Below the pieces are notes generated by a model that worked only from the letters and a program-made list of their open reading frames with translations, did not search any database and was not told the origin of the DNA. This document shows positions 25,049 to 34,298 of a stretch of 64,000 nucleotides of DNA, piece by piece. Positions within the stretch are counted from its first letter, which is position 1. Every line of letters begins with the position of its first letter. The DNA comes from an uncultured Eubacteriales bacterium (GTDB lineage Bacteria; Bacillota; Clostridia; Christensenellales; Borkfalkiaceae), in assembly GCA_905207235.1 (NCBI GenBank), contig CAJLKN010000001.1, positions 101,389 to 165,388 on the forward strand. Reading direction: 5' to 3'. The translations under genes and the position numbers were made by a program.

Positions 25049-28000
25049 TTAATTTTGCGTGAAACTTGCCGCAAATTTTAAAAAATTAGTCATGGCAAGC
25101 ATTGTTTTGGCGGGCGTTGACGAAGGTTTGAATATAACCGAAGGCGCCTTTGCCATAGAAAGGGTAACTTTGCCTTTATATTTATCCAACGCGGAAGTAA
25201 GGCGCACATCGCGCAGAGAATTTATCGAGGGAAGTTCTATGCACCCTTCCTGTCCGCCTACACTTATCTTTTTTACGTTGAAGCGCGCCGCAAATGCCTT
25301 TAAAACGGCTATTATCAGAAGATTTAACACCTCGTCGGGCATAGGACCGTAATTTTCCTCTATAGAGGAACAAACGCGCTTGTAGTCGGCGACTGTGCGT
25401 ATTTCCGCAATCTGCTTGTAGGCGTCCAGCCTGCCCGCACTGCTTTCGATATACGCTTCGGGAATGTATGCTGTTGCCTTGATGTCGAGTTCGGCGGAGA
25501 ACTGGCTTTCGCCCGTAAGCTCTTCCTTTAAAAGTTTGGAATAGAGCTCGTAGCCCACTTTATCCATATGCCCGTGCTGTTCGGCTCCGAGCACGTTGCC
25601 AGCGCCCCTTATTTCGAGGTCGCGCATTGCTATCTTGAAGCCAGAACCGAGCTCCGTGAACTGCATGATTGCTTTCAATCTTTCGGCGGCGTCAGACGTC
25701 ATTACCTTGTCGGCGCGGAAAGTGAAGTACGCCTGTGCGAGGCGCGCGCCCCTTCCCACTCTTCCGCGAAGCTGATAGAGCTGGGAAATGCCCAGCCTGT
25801 CAGAATCTATGACGATTATCGTGTTCGCGTTGGGAAGGTCTATGCCGTTTTCAATTATGGTCGTGGTAACGAGGACGTTCTTTTCTCCGCGGTAAAAGGC
25901 AAAAACATTGCCTTCGAGCGTGTTTTTGTCCATTCTGCCGTGGGCGTATGTTACTTTCGCCTCGGGCACGAGTTCGCCTATTTTACCAGCGAAAGCCGAT
26001 ATGGTTTCCACCCTGTTGTACAGCACGAACACCTGACCTCCGCGCGATATTTCGCGCAGGATGGCGTCGCGTATGAGCGCGGGCGTTTCCTCGACGACAT
26101 AGGTCTGCACGGGGAGGCGCTTGCGGGGCGGAGTGTTTATTGTACTTATATCCCTTATGCCCGCGAGCGACATGTGCAGCGTGCGGGGTATGGGTGTAGC
26201 CGTCATGGTAAGGCAATCGACGTCGTTTTTTATGTGCTTTATTTTTTCTTTGTGCTCTACGCCGAAACGCTGTTCCTCGTCGAGGACCAGAAGCCCGAGG
26301 TCGTAAAATTTAACGTCGTCGGAAAGCAATCTATGTGTGCCTATTATAACGTCTATTTCGCCTTTTGCGAGGCGGGCGAGCGTTTTTGCCTGCTCGGCGG
26401 GCGATTTGAAGCGGTTTAGCTTTTCGACAGTTACGCCGAATTCCTTGAAGCGGCGGCACGCCGTCTGATAGTGCTGTTCGGAAAGTATGGTGCTCGGGCA
26501 CATCAGCGCCGCCTGTTTGCCGCCGAGAACGCAGAGATATATAGCGCGCAGGGCAACTTCCGTCTTGCCGTAACCGACGTCGCCGCAGAGCAACCTGTCC
26601 ATAACCTTTTCGGAGCACATGTCCTTTTTTATCTCTTCTATGCTAGCGAGCTGGTCGGGCGTTTCGTCGTATTCGAAGGCATCTTCGAATTCTTCCATCA
26701 TCGCCGCGTTTTCGGGGAAACAGTATCCGCGCTTTTGCGCGCGCTCGGCATACAGCTCTTTGAGGTCGAACGCCAGCTTTTTTATCGACTGGCGGACGCG
26801 CTCTTTCACCCTTTCGAATTCTGCTCCGCCTATCTTTGACAGCGTAGGATTGCCCTCGCCCGTATATTTGGAGAGTATATCCATCTGCTCGACGGGAACG
26901 TACAACACGTCGCCGCCCTTGTATTCGATGGCGATATATTCTTTTATGCCGTCTGTCGTTTCAATCTTTTTTGTGCCCGTAATCCGCCCTATGCCGTGTT
27001 TTTCGTGCACGGCGTAGTCGCCTATCTCGGGCGCGGTGAACATATCTCCCCTGCGGCGGCGGATTTGCTTTCTTATCGCCTTTGTATAAATATCTCCGCT
27101 GCCGACGACGGCGAGCTTTGTCTCGTGCAGAACGAAACCTTTTGCGAGCTCTTCGCTGCTGACGCACACTCCCGTCGCCGCGGTAAGCACGTCTGGAACG
27201 GGGCGGCTGCCGATGTATGCCTCCCCCAGAGCTTCGGTAAGTTTTTCGTACCTCTTCGCGCTGCCCGTGAATATGATTATGCGGTAGCCGTTAGCCAGCC
27301 AGTTTTTTACGTCCTCTATGAGCATGGGGACGGAATTGAGGTAGGACGGCGTGGGCGTGGAGTGAAGATTATAAGTTTTAAGCGGGCGGAAAAACTGCGT
27401 CGACGATGTGAACGTCTGAAGCGCGAGATTGCGGAAAGACGAAACTTTCTGCAAAAAGGTCTCTTCGGATATGAACTGATTTAAACTGAACGAAAAGACC
27501 TCCCCGCCCTTTCTGAGCCCTTCGTACCTCTCCTTGTGCTCACGGCAAAGGGCAGTCAGTCTGTCGGAAATCATTTTGCACTCGTCGAACACAACGAGCG
27601 TATCGCCGGGTAGGATATCGAAAATCGTCCTTGCGGAGCCGAGCAGAGGAAAGACGAACGCCGCGCCGCTGAACGGTGCGCCCGATTGCAGTTTTTCATT
27701 GATTTCGTCGGCGATAGCCTGCGAACGGACGAACGCTTCGCGGTCGGGGCACTCTTTAAGTCCCTTTGCAAGCGCGGAAGAAACCTTTTCGCGCTCTTCG
27801 GGCGCGATAAAACAATCTGTCGCCGCGATGAGCGTTATGGCTTTGATATCTTCCAGCCTGTCGCCGCTTACGCTGTCGTAAGGGCGAATTCTTTCCACCG
27901 TGTCGCCGAAAAAGTCTATGCGGACGGGGTTCTCTTCGCCCACTGGGAAGATGTCGAGAATGTCGCCGCGCACGGCGAACGTTCCCGCACTCTCTGCGGC

Positions 28001-28468
28001 ATATTCGCGGGTGTAGCCCATGGAAACGAGGCGCGAGGGCATATTCTGATAATCGTAATCGCGACCGACTTCGATATTTATATAAGGCAGTTTTGCGGGC
28101 AGAAGCTGCAAAGCCGCCTCGACGTCGCAGACGATATAGTCCGCGCCGTTATATATGCTGTAAATTGCCTTTATCCTGCGATAGAGCGCGTCCTTCGACA
28201 CGGCGTCTTTGTACAGCAGAACGTCGTCCTTTGCGGCGAGGCGGGCGCACTTTTTGCCCGAAAGAACGCTTATTGCCTCGTATGCCTTGTCTGCCGAGAC
28301 GGGATCGGCGGCGATATAAAGCATTGTGCCCTGCGTAAGCGCGGCAGTGAGATATTTCTGACTGTCGGACACGCCGAAAACCGCCGTCGGAGCGCCGAGC
28401 GATATGTCGGAGCCGATGGCGGGATAACTGCCTTTTAAGTTTTCGTAGGTAAAGAAATTTGCCTTCAT
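25049..28468 (-). CDS. mfd: Transcription-repair coupling factor
   Basis: 1139 aa, the usual Mfd size. It displaces stalled RNA polymerase and recruits UvrA. In order: a UvrB-like module (about 1-350), the polymerase-interaction domain (IGDYAVHEKHGIGRITGTKK, VLYVPVEQMDILSKY), the RecG-like translocase with Walker A GDVGYGKTE, DEEQ box VLDEEQRFG and motif VI QLRGRVGRG, and a C-terminal domain. It follows pth by 43 bp, an order common in Firmicutes. Together with uvrA and uvrB it gives nearly the whole excision pathway except uvrC and uvrD. Confidence 0.98.
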   Translation of the reverse strand: MKANFFTYENLKGSYPAIGSDISLGAPTAVFGVSDSQKYLTAALTQGTMLYIAADPVSADKAYEAISVLSGKKCARLAAKDDVLLYKDAVSKDALYRRIKAIYSIYNGADYIVCDVEAALQLLPAKLPYINIEVGRDYDYQNMPSRLVSMGYTREYAAESAGTFAVRGDILDIFPVGEENPVRIDFFGDTVERIRPYDSVSGDRLEDIKAITLIAATDCFIAPEEREKVSSALAKGLKECPDREAFVRSQAIADEINEKLQSGAPFSGAAFVFPLLGSARTIFDILPGDTLVVFDECKMISDRLTALCREHKERYEGLRKGGEVFSFSLNQFISEETFLQKVSSFRNLALQTFTSSTQFFRPLKTYNLHSTPTPSYLNSVPMLIEDVKNWLANGYRIIIFTGSAKRYEKLTEALGEAYIGSRPVPDVLTAATGVCVSSEELAKGFVLHETKLAVVGSGDIYTKAIRKQIRRRRGDMFTAPEIGDYAVHEKHGIGRITGTKKIETTDGIKEYIAIEYKGGDVLYVPVEQMDILSKYTGEGNPTLSKIGGAEFERVKERVRQSIKKLAFDLKELYAERAQKRGYCFPENAAMMEEFEDAFEYDETPDQLASIEEIKKDMCSEKVMDRLLCGDVGYGKTEVALRAIYLCVLGGKQAALMCPSTILSEQHYQTACRRFKEFGVTVEKLNRFKSPAEQAKTLARLAKGEIDVIIGTHRLLSDDVKFYDLGLLVLDEEQRFGVEHKEKIKHIKNDVDCLTMTATPIPRTLHMSLAGIRDISTINTPPRKRLPVQTYVVEETPALIRDAILREISRGGQVFVLYNRVETISAFAGKIGELVPEAKVTYAHGRMDKNTLEGNVFAFYRGEKNVLVTTTIIENGIDLPNANTIIVIDSDRLGISQLYQLRGRVGRGARLAQAYFTFRADKVMTSDAAERLKAIMQFTELGSGFKIAMRDLEIRGAGNVLGAEQHGHMDKVGYELYSKLLKEELTGESQFSAELDIKATAYIPEAYIESSAGRLDAYKQIAEIRTVADYKRVCSSIEENYGPMPDEVLNLLIIAVLKAFAARFNVKKISVGGQEGCIELPSINSLRDVRLTSALDKYKGKVTLSMAKAPSVIFKPSSTPAKTMLAMTNFLKFAASFTQN

Positions 28469-28511
28469 TTATGCGTTTTCCGCGCCCGACTTTCGGCAGG
28501 CGCAAGTAAAA

Positions 28512-29075
28512 TCAGCCGTTGTATTTTGTCATTACGTTTTCGACGCTTTGACCTTTTGCGAGCGCGATCGCCGCATCGGCAGCCCTGCCGCAGGCAGAAA
28601 TGAAAAGCTCGTAATCCTGCGGACGCACGTCGGCGAGAACGTAATTTATTATGGGAATGTTGACCTCGGGGTCGCGTATTCCTATGCGTATGCGGACGAA
28701 ATCGGATGTGCCCGTTTCGGCTATGACCGACCTCATTCCGTTGTGCGTGCCCGCGCTGCCGGAAGGTCTTATTCTCACGTGCCCTTTGGGAATGTCGTAA
28801 TCATCGTATATCACAATCAGGTCAGCGGAAGTCGCTTTGTATTTTGCAAGCAGCTGCTTTACCGACCTGCCCGAGTTGTTCATATAGGTTACGGGGCGGG
28901 CGATTATCACTTTTTCGCCGCCAATATTAGCTTCGGCAACGTAAGCTTCGCACTCCTTTTTTTTGAACTTCACTCCGAGCGCGGAGGCGACGTCGCCCGC
29001 CGCGATATAGCCCATATTATGAAAGGTTTTTGCGTATTTTTCTTCGGGATTGCCCAATCCCACTATTATTTTCAT
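28512..29075 (-). CDS. pth: Peptidyl-tRNA hydrolase
   Basis: 187 aa from the ATG at 29075 (MKIIVGLGNPEEKYAKTFHNMG). A GTG nine codons upstream is excluded because it falls in the prs terminator. It releases peptides from prematurely dissociated peptidyl-tRNA. The catalytic His lies in FHNMG, and further conserved parts are TYMNNSGRSV, IYDDYDIPKGHVRIRPSGSAGTHNGMRS split across the core, and a DFVRIRIGIR strand. It is upstream of mfd. Confidence 0.96.
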   Translation of the reverse strand: MKIIVGLGNPEEKYAKTFHNMGYIAAGDVASALGVKFKKKECEAYVAEANIGGEKVIIARPVTYMNNSGRSVKQLLAKYKATSADLIVIYDDYDIPKGHVRIRPSGSAGTHNGMRSVIAETGTSDFVRIRIGIRDPEVNIPIINYVLADVRPQDYELFISACGRAADAAIALAKGQSVENVMTKYNG

Positions 29076-29094
29076 ATAATCTTTTTCCAAAAAC

Positions 29095-29119
29095 AAAGCC
29101 ACAGACGCGCTGTGGCTTT
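29095..29119 (-). terminator. Terminator of prs
   Basis: AAAGCCACAG and CTGTGGCTTT around a 5-nt loop, followed on the minus strand by GTTTTT, 17 bp past the prs stop. It ends only 20 bp before the pth ATG, so pth either relies on readthrough or has an unseen promoter. Confidence 0.78.
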
Positions 29120-29135
29120 TGTACTGCGTTGAATT

Positions 29136-30083
29136 TTAGTCGTAAATCTTGGACATAGGTTTGTCCATATAGACGTTTTCGATTGCAGACGCGAATATGT
29201 TGGCAGTCGAAATCATCTTGAAGATGGGAAGCATCTTTTCCTGAGGGATATTGATGGTATCGAGCATGGCAAGCTCCGAAATGGGCGAAGCCGCAAGTCT
29301 TTCGATTGCGGGTCCCGAAAGAACGCCGTGCGAGCAGCATGCGTAAATTTCCTTTGCGCCTGCTTCTTTGAGCGCCTTTGCACCCTGCACTATCGTGCCT
29401 GCGGTATCTATCATATCGTCAACCATGAGGCAGTTTTTGCCTTCCACGTCGCCGATTATGTTCATAACTTCCATGACGTTCGCCTTGGGACGGCGCTTGT
29501 CAATGATAGCCATCTTGACGTCCATGCGGGCGGCAACCTTTCTCGCCCTGGCAACAGAGCCTATATCGGGCGATACGACGACGAAATTTTCGTCCGTCTT
29601 GGGTTTGAAATAGTTATAGAGCGTGGGTCCGCCGACGAGATTGTCGAGGGGGATATCGAAAAAGCCCTGTATCTGAAGGCAGTGCAAATCCATGGTGAGC
29701 ACTCTGTCGGCGCCTGCCGAAGTTAAAAGATTTGCAACGAGTTTTGCGGTTATGGGTTCGCGGGAGCGAGCCTTTCTGTCCTGGCGGGCATAGCCGAAAT
29801 AGGGAATAACGGCGGTAATTCTGCCTGCGGAAGCCCTCTTTGCCGCATCAATCATTATGAGCAGTTCCATCAGGTTGGTGTTTACCGGCGCAGACGTCGA
29901 CTGAACGAGGAAAACATCCTTGCCGCGGATGGATTCGTCATAGCGCACATAAATTTCGCCGTCGGAAAAATGGGTAAGCTCCATTTCGCCGAGCGTGGTG
30001 TTGAGTTTGGCCGCTATCGCTTCCGCCAACGGTCTGTTGGAGTTGCCTGAAAAAATTTTGATTTCGCTGCCGTGATTTATCAT
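29136..30083 (-). CDS. prs: Ribose-phosphate pyrophosphokinase
   Basis: 315 aa, class I PRPP synthetase. It makes PRPP from ribose 5-phosphate and ATP for nucleotide, His and Trp synthesis. The metal/ATP site [18 protein letters not shown], the regulatory flexible-loop segment [17 protein letters not shown] and the PRPP-binding loop [14 protein letters not shown] are present. It has its own promoter and a leader of about 100 nt with two small hairpins (GGCGG/CCGCC and GGGCT/AGCCC), and an SD GGAGG somewhat distant (13 nt) from the ATG. Confidence 0.97.
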   Translation of the reverse strand: MINHGSEIKIFSGNSNRPLAEAIAAKLNTTLGEMELTHFSDGEIYVRYDESIRGKDVFLVQSTSAPVNTNLMELLIMIDAAKRASAGRITAVIPYFGYARQDRKARSREPITAKLVANLLTSAGADRVLTMDLHCLQIQGFFDIPLDNLVGGPTLYNYFKPKTDENFVVVSPDIGSVARARKVAARMDVKMAIIDKRRPKANVMEVMNIIGDVEGKNCLMVDDMIDTAGTIVQGAKALKEAGAKEIYACCSHGVLSGPAIERLAASPISELAMLDTINIPQEKMLPIFKMISTANIFASAIENVYMDKPMSKIYD

Positions 30084-30192
30084 TGAAGTTTTTTTGCCTC
30101 CGATTTCTGCTTTCGTTATATGGGCTCACAGCCCGATTTTTACGCGGCGGCTTTTCCGCCTCCGCGATAACGTCTCTTTAAGGTGCAACAAT

Positions 30193-30221
30193 ATTTTATA
30201 ATTTATGGCGGGTAAAGTCAA
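30193..30221 (-). promoter_or_regulatory. Promoter of prs
   Basis: TTGACT (30221-30216), 17 bp, TAAAAT (30198-30193). The leader between it and the ATG at 30083 is structured but matches no riboswitch I know. Confidence 0.68.
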
Positions 30222-30260
30222 CACTAAATGAGGAAAAAAGCGTTTATATTTAAAATGTTT

Positions 30261-30725
30261 TTAATTTTCCTTTTTGTGTTTTTCGCGCAGGCGCACGGAC
30301 GAGAAAAAATCCGAAAGAATTTTTCTGCATTCGTCCTGCATTATTCCGCCTTCCACTTCTATTTTGTGGTTTAAAAGATTGGCTTCGGCTATCTCGTTGG
30401 TGAGCGAACGCCCCTTATCCTCGTATGCGCCGAAATAAATTTTTCTTATCCTCGCGTTGAGCGCCGCACCCATGCACATGGGGCAGGGTTCGAGCGTTAC
30501 ATACAAATCGCATTCGGGAATGCGCCAGCTTTTGAGCTTTTTGCACGCCTTTTCTATCGCCTCTATCTCGGCGTGGGCGGTGGCAATCTGTCTGCCAGTG
30601 CGCCTGTTGTGCCCGCGGGAGATGACCTTTCCGTCCAGCACGACGACCGCGCCTATGGGCACTTCGCCCTCGTCGAAGGCTTTCTTCGCACATTTCAATG
30701 CGCTGTTCATAAATTTATTTTTCAT
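30261..30725 (-). CDS. tadA: tRNA-specific adenosine deaminase
   Basis: 154 aa. It converts A34 to inosine in tRNA-Arg(ACG), expanding wobble pairing. The zinc and proton-shuttle motif HAEIEAI and the PCPMCMGA pair of Cys ligands mark the cytidine/deoxycytidylate deaminase fold. The N-terminus (MKNKFMNSALKCAKKAFDEG) and the segment GEVPIGAVVVLDG are typical. It overlaps the M14 peptidase gene by 11 bases. Confidence 0.95.
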   Translation of the reverse strand: MKNKFMNSALKCAKKAFDEGEVPIGAVVVLDGKVISRGHNRRTGRQIATAHAEIEAIEKACKKLKSWRIPECDLYVTLEPCPMCMGAALNARIRKIYFGAYEDKGRSLTNEIAEANLLNHKIEVEGGIMQDECRKILSDFFSSVRLREKHKKEN

Positions 30726-31443
30726 AATGCTCTGTAAAATATCTTAGTGCGCCGTAACAGCTTTTTAAATGATACAACCTCTTTATCGGGTGTTTCAATT
30801 TGTCAGAGCCGCACTCTATCGTATAGGACGGTATGCCGAGTTTTTGTATGCACCAATCCTTGTATCCGCCCGCGCTGCCCTGTATTCTGACGGGTTTGTA
30901 TCCCGTAGCCGCCGAAAGAATATTCGCGCCATCTTCGTCGCCTTCGCCGTCAAATTCCCAGTAAATTTCTTCGCCTTTGGTATGAAAAGAAAATGTTACG
31001 AAGGGCGAAATTCTGCGAGTGAACGCCGCGAGAGCACAACTTTCGCTCTCGGAAAAGGGCTTATCGCCTATACAGTTTTCCCCTCCGCGTTGGCGGACGT
31101 TTTTAACGCCCGTGCCCCAGTCGGCGTCGAAGTTTACGTTGAGATCGACACCTCTTGCGTTGGCTTTCCACATGGGGTTCTGCTTCTCGCTGATTGTCGC
31201 CCCGTCGGGATTTGCGAGGGGTATTATCCAGCCGCCGCAAGAGGCAGATTTTTTTATGTGTTTCAATGCGAGGAGGGCGGTTATCCACTCCCTGCCGTGA
31301 ATGCCGTAAACGGCTATAAACTGTTTACCGAAAGGGTTGCCCGTATGAAAGGCAAAAACAGCCCTGCCTTTATACGAATATCCTATTACGCATTTTTGTT
31401 TTTTATAGCTCTTGTAAAAGCGCGAAATTTTATCGTAAATCAC
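30715..31443 (-). CDS. M14-family zinc carboxypeptidase
   Basis: 242 aa with a GTG start at 31443. Zinc ligands His49 and Glu52 (HGREW) and His154 (SFHTKGEEIYW), substrate-binding Arg97 (NARGVDLNVNF) and catalytic Glu210 (SYTIECG) are all visible, so the enzyme should be active. Its small size and lack of signal peptide or LysM repeats resemble cytoplasmic gamma-D-glutamyl-diaminopimelate-type peptidases used in muropeptide turnover, but substrate is inferred. A TATAAT lies five bases before the GTG with no good -35 box. Confidence 0.85.
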   Translation of the reverse strand: MIYDKISRFYKSYKKQKCVIGYSYKGRAVFAFHTGNPFGKQFIAVYGIHGREWITALLALKHIKKSASCGGWIIPLANPDGATISEKQNPMWKANARGVDLNVNFDADWGTGVKNVRQRGGENCIGDKPFSESESCALAAFTRRISPFVTFSFHTKGEEIYWEFDGEGDEDGANILSAATGYKPVRIQGSAGGYKDWCIQKLGIPSYTIECGSDKLKHPIKRLYHLKSCYGALRYFTEHYEK

Positions 31444-31482
31444 ACGATATTATATTATTCCGCGCGCCCGCGTATGCGCGGA

Positions 31483-31920
31483 CTATTTGTGGTATTCCCC
31501 TCCGCCGTTTATCATGAACGAACGGTAAATCTGTTCGCAGAGAATGACGCGCATAAGCTGGTGGGGAAAGGTCATATCCGAAAAAGAAAGTCTGAAATCG
31601 CTGGCGTTTTTGACCTCGTCCGAAAGTCCGCAGGACGAGCCTATTATAAAGGTAATTTCCTGCCCTCTGTCACAGAGAGTGCGCATCGTGTGCGCGAGTT
31701 CGGTGCTGGACAGCTTTTTGCCCTCTATGCACAGCGCGATTTTATACCCCGTCGCCGCCGACAAAACGGCTTTGCCCTCTTCGGCGAGGTTCTTGCCCTC
31801 GGCAAGCTCCCGAACTGAAAATTTACAGAAGCGCGAAAGCCTTTTGGCGTACTCCGCAACCGCCTGGCGGTAAAATTCCTCTTTGATTTTGCCTATGCAG
31901 ACTATATTGACCTTTATCAT
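31483..31920 (-). CDS. rlmH: 23S rRNA (pseudouridine1915-N3)-methyltransferase
   Basis: 145 aa, slightly shorter than the usual 155-160. This SPOUT-class enzyme methylates pseudouridine 1915 in helix 69 using SAM. The knot region FIIGSSCGLSDEV (normally IGGSxG, so one Gly is Ser here) and the C-terminal HQLMRVILCEQIYRSFMI...YHK are present. The ATG overlaps the CPBP gene stop (ATGA). Confidence 0.95.
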   Translation of the reverse strand: MIKVNIVCIGKIKEEFYRQAVAEYAKRLSRFCKFSVRELAEGKNLAEEGKAVLSAATGYKIALCIEGKKLSSTELAHTMRTLCDRGQEITFIIGSSCGLSDEVKNASDFRLSFSDMTFPHQLMRVILCEQIYRSFMINGGGEYHK

Positions 31921-32816
31921 AGACCGAACAGCCCCGTTATCCAGATTAATGCCATGACGAATATGCCCAGAGAAGCCCAGACGAAAAAGTCTTTTACGTT
32001 CTCTTTCTGTCCGCGAACTAACTCTTTTTTATCGGTAATCAGCAAAACGACGGCTGCAATCAGACTGACCGAAGACAGGACGATTATGAGAATTTCAGCC
32101 CATAAAGGAGCAGCCAGACTGCCCGCCTCCGTTACGAGGCTGAAAGAATTAAGCGCTAAAATTACGGCATTATTCAAAAAATGCACTATGACTGCGGGCA
32201 AGAGCGAGCCCGAACGCGCGGTGAGCAAAGCGAAAAGACAGCCGCAGATAAACTGATATAGCGTCTGTTCAACCGAGCCGTGATAGATCGCGAATATGAA
32301 CCCCGTCAGAAATATCGCCCTTACCGTGCCGACGCCCGACTGAGCGTTGTGAAAAGCTATGCCGCGGAAAATAAATTCTTCGGCGACTGCGGGAATGACG
32401 GCTATGACTATTATAGCGCCCAGAAGCCCCCACCCTTCGAGGGACGGTAAAGTCGAGGCGCGCGGCGTGTAGCCGCACAATTCGAGGAGGGAAACCAACG
32501 CGTCGTTAAGATAACTCAAAGAAAACAACAGCCCGAAAATCAAAAGAAGGGCAATGAGATAATACTTAATGGAGCACTTTGCGGGGGCGACTTCTTTGAC
32601 GCGCATTTTGCCGATATACATGCTGAAAGCCGAGGCAAAAATTATGGCGAGCGGCGAACAGAGATAATTGACGTAAAGCACGCCGTCCCCCTCCGCGCCG
32701 ACGGAAGATATTATTAAAGAGACGACTAAACTTACGCATACGTAAAGCGCGACCGTCGCCGAAAAACTCATGCCCGCCTTTGCGGCGTTTAGATTGTCCC
32801 CGAGCTTTAAATTCAT
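31917..32816 (-). CDS. CPBP-family intramembrane metalloprotease
   Basis: 299 aa from the ATG at 32816 (a longer form would start at 32834, inside the promoter -10 box region). About eight hydrophobic segments. The Abi/CAAX-protease motifs are complete: EEFIFRG, FAIYHG and HFLNN, giving the Glu-Glu, His and His/Asn metal and catalytic sites. Family members act on membrane or prenylated proteins and on bacteriocin immunity; no target can be named. No bacteriocin gene is nearby. Predicted leaderless, divergent from the fumarase genes. Confidence 0.85.
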   Translation of the reverse strand: MNLKLGDNLNAAKAGMSFSATVALYVCVSLVVSLIISSVGAEGDGVLYVNYLCSPLAIIFASAFSMYIGKMRVKEVAPAKCSIKYYLIALLLIFGLLFSLSYLNDALVSLLELCGYTPRASTLPSLEGWGLLGAIIVIAVIPAVAEEFIFRGIAFHNAQSGVGTVRAIFLTGFIFAIYHGSVEQTLYQFICGCLFALLTARSGSLLPAVIVHFLNNAVILALNSFSLVTEAGSLAAPLWAEILIIVLSSVSLIAAVVLLITDKKELVRGQKENVKDFFVWASLGIFVMALIWITGLFGL

Positions 32817-32822
32817 GCGATA

Positions 32823-32851
32823 ATTATACAGCATTTTTGATATTTAGTAAA
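32823..32851 (-). promoter_or_regulatory. Divergent promoter with predicted leaderless start (CPBP gene)
   Basis: TTTACT (32851-32846), 17 bp, TATAAT (32828-32823), then six bases to the ATG at 32816. There is no SD between. Confidence 0.58.
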
Positions 32852-32859
32852 TTAATTGT

Positions 32860-32888
32860 TTTACTTTTGGCTTAAAAAGTACTAAAAT
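32860..32888 (+). promoter_or_regulatory. Divergent promoter with predicted leaderless start (hydro-lyase)
   Basis: TTTACT (32860-32865), 17 bp, TAAAAT (32883-32888), then seven bases to the ATG at 32896. Its -35 box lies 8 bp from that of the opposite promoter and has the same sequence. Confidence 0.58.
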
Positions 32889-32895
32889 TTTATGC

Positions 32896-33735
32896 ATGAG
32901 AAAGGTTGACACCAAAGAAATCGAAGAGAAGATTTACAAAATGGCGCTCGAAGCGGGCGTTTCGCTCACCGAAAGCTGCAAAAAGGCATTAAACGACGCA
33001 AGCGCGGCGGAAACTAAGCCTGCGGCAAAGTTCGCGCTTGATACGCTTATAGAAAATTATAAAGTTGCCGAAAGCAGACAAATGCCCGTATGTCAGGACA
33101 CGGGAATGGCGGTCGTCATACTCGAAATCGGGCAGGACGTCAAACTGGAAGGAAAACTTCTCGAAACTGCCGTAAACGACGGAGTAAGGCGCGCATATGC
33201 GGACGGATATTTCCGCAAATCGATATGTGATCCCATAACGAGGGTCAACACGGGCGACAATACACCCGCCGTGATACATACGCGCATTACCGAAGGCGAC
33301 AAAATTAAGATTACATATATGCCCAAGGGCTTCGGCAGCGAGAACATGAGCAGAGTTTTCATGCTCAAACCCGCGCAGGGCGTTGAAGGCATTATCGACG
33401 CTATCGTTACGACCGTAAAGCAAGCGGGTTCGCGCCCCTGCCCTCCCGTTTACGTTGGCGTGGGCATAGGCGGAAGTTTCGATACCTGCACTTTCCTTGC
33501 CAAAACGGCGATTGCGCGCGACCCCGGCACTCACAACCCCCGCCCCGACGTAGCGGACATCGAAAAGCGCGCGGCGGAGCGCATCAACGCGCTCGGCATA
33601 GGCTGTCAGGGCTTCCACGGCGTCACCACGACTTTGGGCGTAAGCTGCGAATGGGCGCCCACCCACATTGCGGGTCTGCCCGTGGCGGTAAACATTCAAT
33701 GCCACTGCATACGCTGCCGCAAGGAGGTGCTGTGA
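32896..33735 (+). CDS. Class I fumarate hydratase (or tartrate dehydratase), alpha subunit
   Basis: 279 aa. It is the 4Fe-4S hydro-lyase N-terminal module encoded as a separate subunit. Cluster Cys are expected in CQDTGM, in DTCTFLAK and in GCQGFHGVTT. Other conserved parts are GDNTPAVIHTRI and FGSENMSRVFML. It converts fumarate to malate in the (partial) TCA cycle; two-subunit L(+)-tartrate dehydratase is the alternative and cannot be excluded by eye. The beta gene overlaps as TGATG. The start has no SD and lies next to the -10 box. Confidence 0.9.
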   Translation: MRKVDTKEIEEKIYKMALEAGVSLTESCKKALNDASAAETKPAAKFALDTLIENYKVAESRQMPVCQDTGMAVVILEIGQDVKLEGKLLETAVNDGVRRAYADGYFRKSICDPITRVNTGDNTPAVIHTRITEGDKIKITYMPKGFGSENMSRVFMLKPAQGVEGIIDAIVTTVKQAGSRPCPPVYVGVGIGGSFDTCTFLAKTAIARDPGTHNPRPDVADIEKRAAERINALGIGCQGFHGVTTTLGVSCEWAPTHIAGLPVAVNIQCHCIRCRKEVL

Positions 33736-34256
33736 TGAAAAAACTTACTCTTCCGCTGTCCGAAGCCGACGTTAAAAGTCTTAAAGCGGGCGACAGCGTA
33801 CTCCTTTCGGGAATAATTTTAACCGCTCGCGACTGCGCGCACAAGCGCATGAAAGAGCTCGCCGAGCGCGGCGAACCTCTTCCCTTCGACATAAAGAACG
33901 CATACATTTATTACGCAGGTCCCTGCCCCGCAAAGCCCGGCATGGCTTGCGGCAGCTGCGGTCCCACCACCTCTTCGAGAATGGATGTCTTCGCGCCCGA
34001 CCTTTTGGACAAAGGGCTCGGCGGAATGATAGGCAAGGGCGAAATGAGCGACGAGGTGCGCGAAGCGGTAAAGCGCAACACGCGCGTTTACTTTGCGGCA
34101 ATAGGCGGCGCGGGCGCGCTGTATTCCGACTGCATAAAGAGCAGTCAGTGCATAGCTTTCCCCGACCTACTGTCCGAAGCCGTTTACAGGCTGGAAGTCA
34201 AAGACTTTCCCGCAGTCGTCGCGTTCGACTGCTATGGCGCGTCCATTTACGACTGA
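33735..34256 (+). CDS. Class I fumarate hydratase (or tartrate dehydratase), beta subunit
   Basis: 173 aa from the ATG at 33735, which follows a strong AAGGAGG site and overlaps the alpha stop; longer frames lack support. The C-terminal swivelling domain motifs are GIILTARDCAHKRM, YAGPCPAKPGMACGSCGPTTSSRMD and the catalytic-domain end FPAVVAFDCYGASIYD. It forms the active site together with the alpha subunit's Fe-S cluster. An oxygen-labile enzyme of this kind fits an anaerobe. Confidence 0.92.
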   Translation: MKKLTLPLSEADVKSLKAGDSVLLSGIILTARDCAHKRMKELAERGEPLPFDIKNAYIYYAGPCPAKPGMACGSCGPTTSSRMDVFAPDLLDKGLGGMIGKGEMSDEVREAVKRNTRVYFAAIGGAGALYSDCIKSSQCIAFPDLLSEAVYRLEVKDFPAVVAFDCYGASIYD

Positions 34257-34263
34257 TTTTTGG

Positions 34264-34292
34264 TTGACACGCAAAAAATTTGAATGTATAAT
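34264..34292 (+). promoter_or_regulatory. Promoter of the pheST T-box leader
   Basis: Full-consensus TTGACA (34264-34269), 17 bp, TATAAT (34287-34292), starting 8 bp after the hydro-lyase stop, with no terminator between. Confidence 0.85.
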
Positions 34293-34298
34293 TGCTTT

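Noticed and set aside
27686..28438. 250-codon plus-strand frame opposite mfd
   Set aside because: It lies within a clearly coding minus-strand gene, has no recognisable motif, and mirrors its codon bias.
30084..30192. Possible riboswitch (PRPP or purine) in the prs leader
   Set aside because: Two small hairpins are present but none of the conserved blocks of ykkC-type PRPP or purine aptamers can be found.
31441..31464. Leaderless promoter for the M14 peptidase (TATAAT five bases before GTG)
   Set aside because: No acceptable -35 box at 16-18 bp, and the region is part of a GC-rich inverted repeat; too weak to claim beside the better cases.
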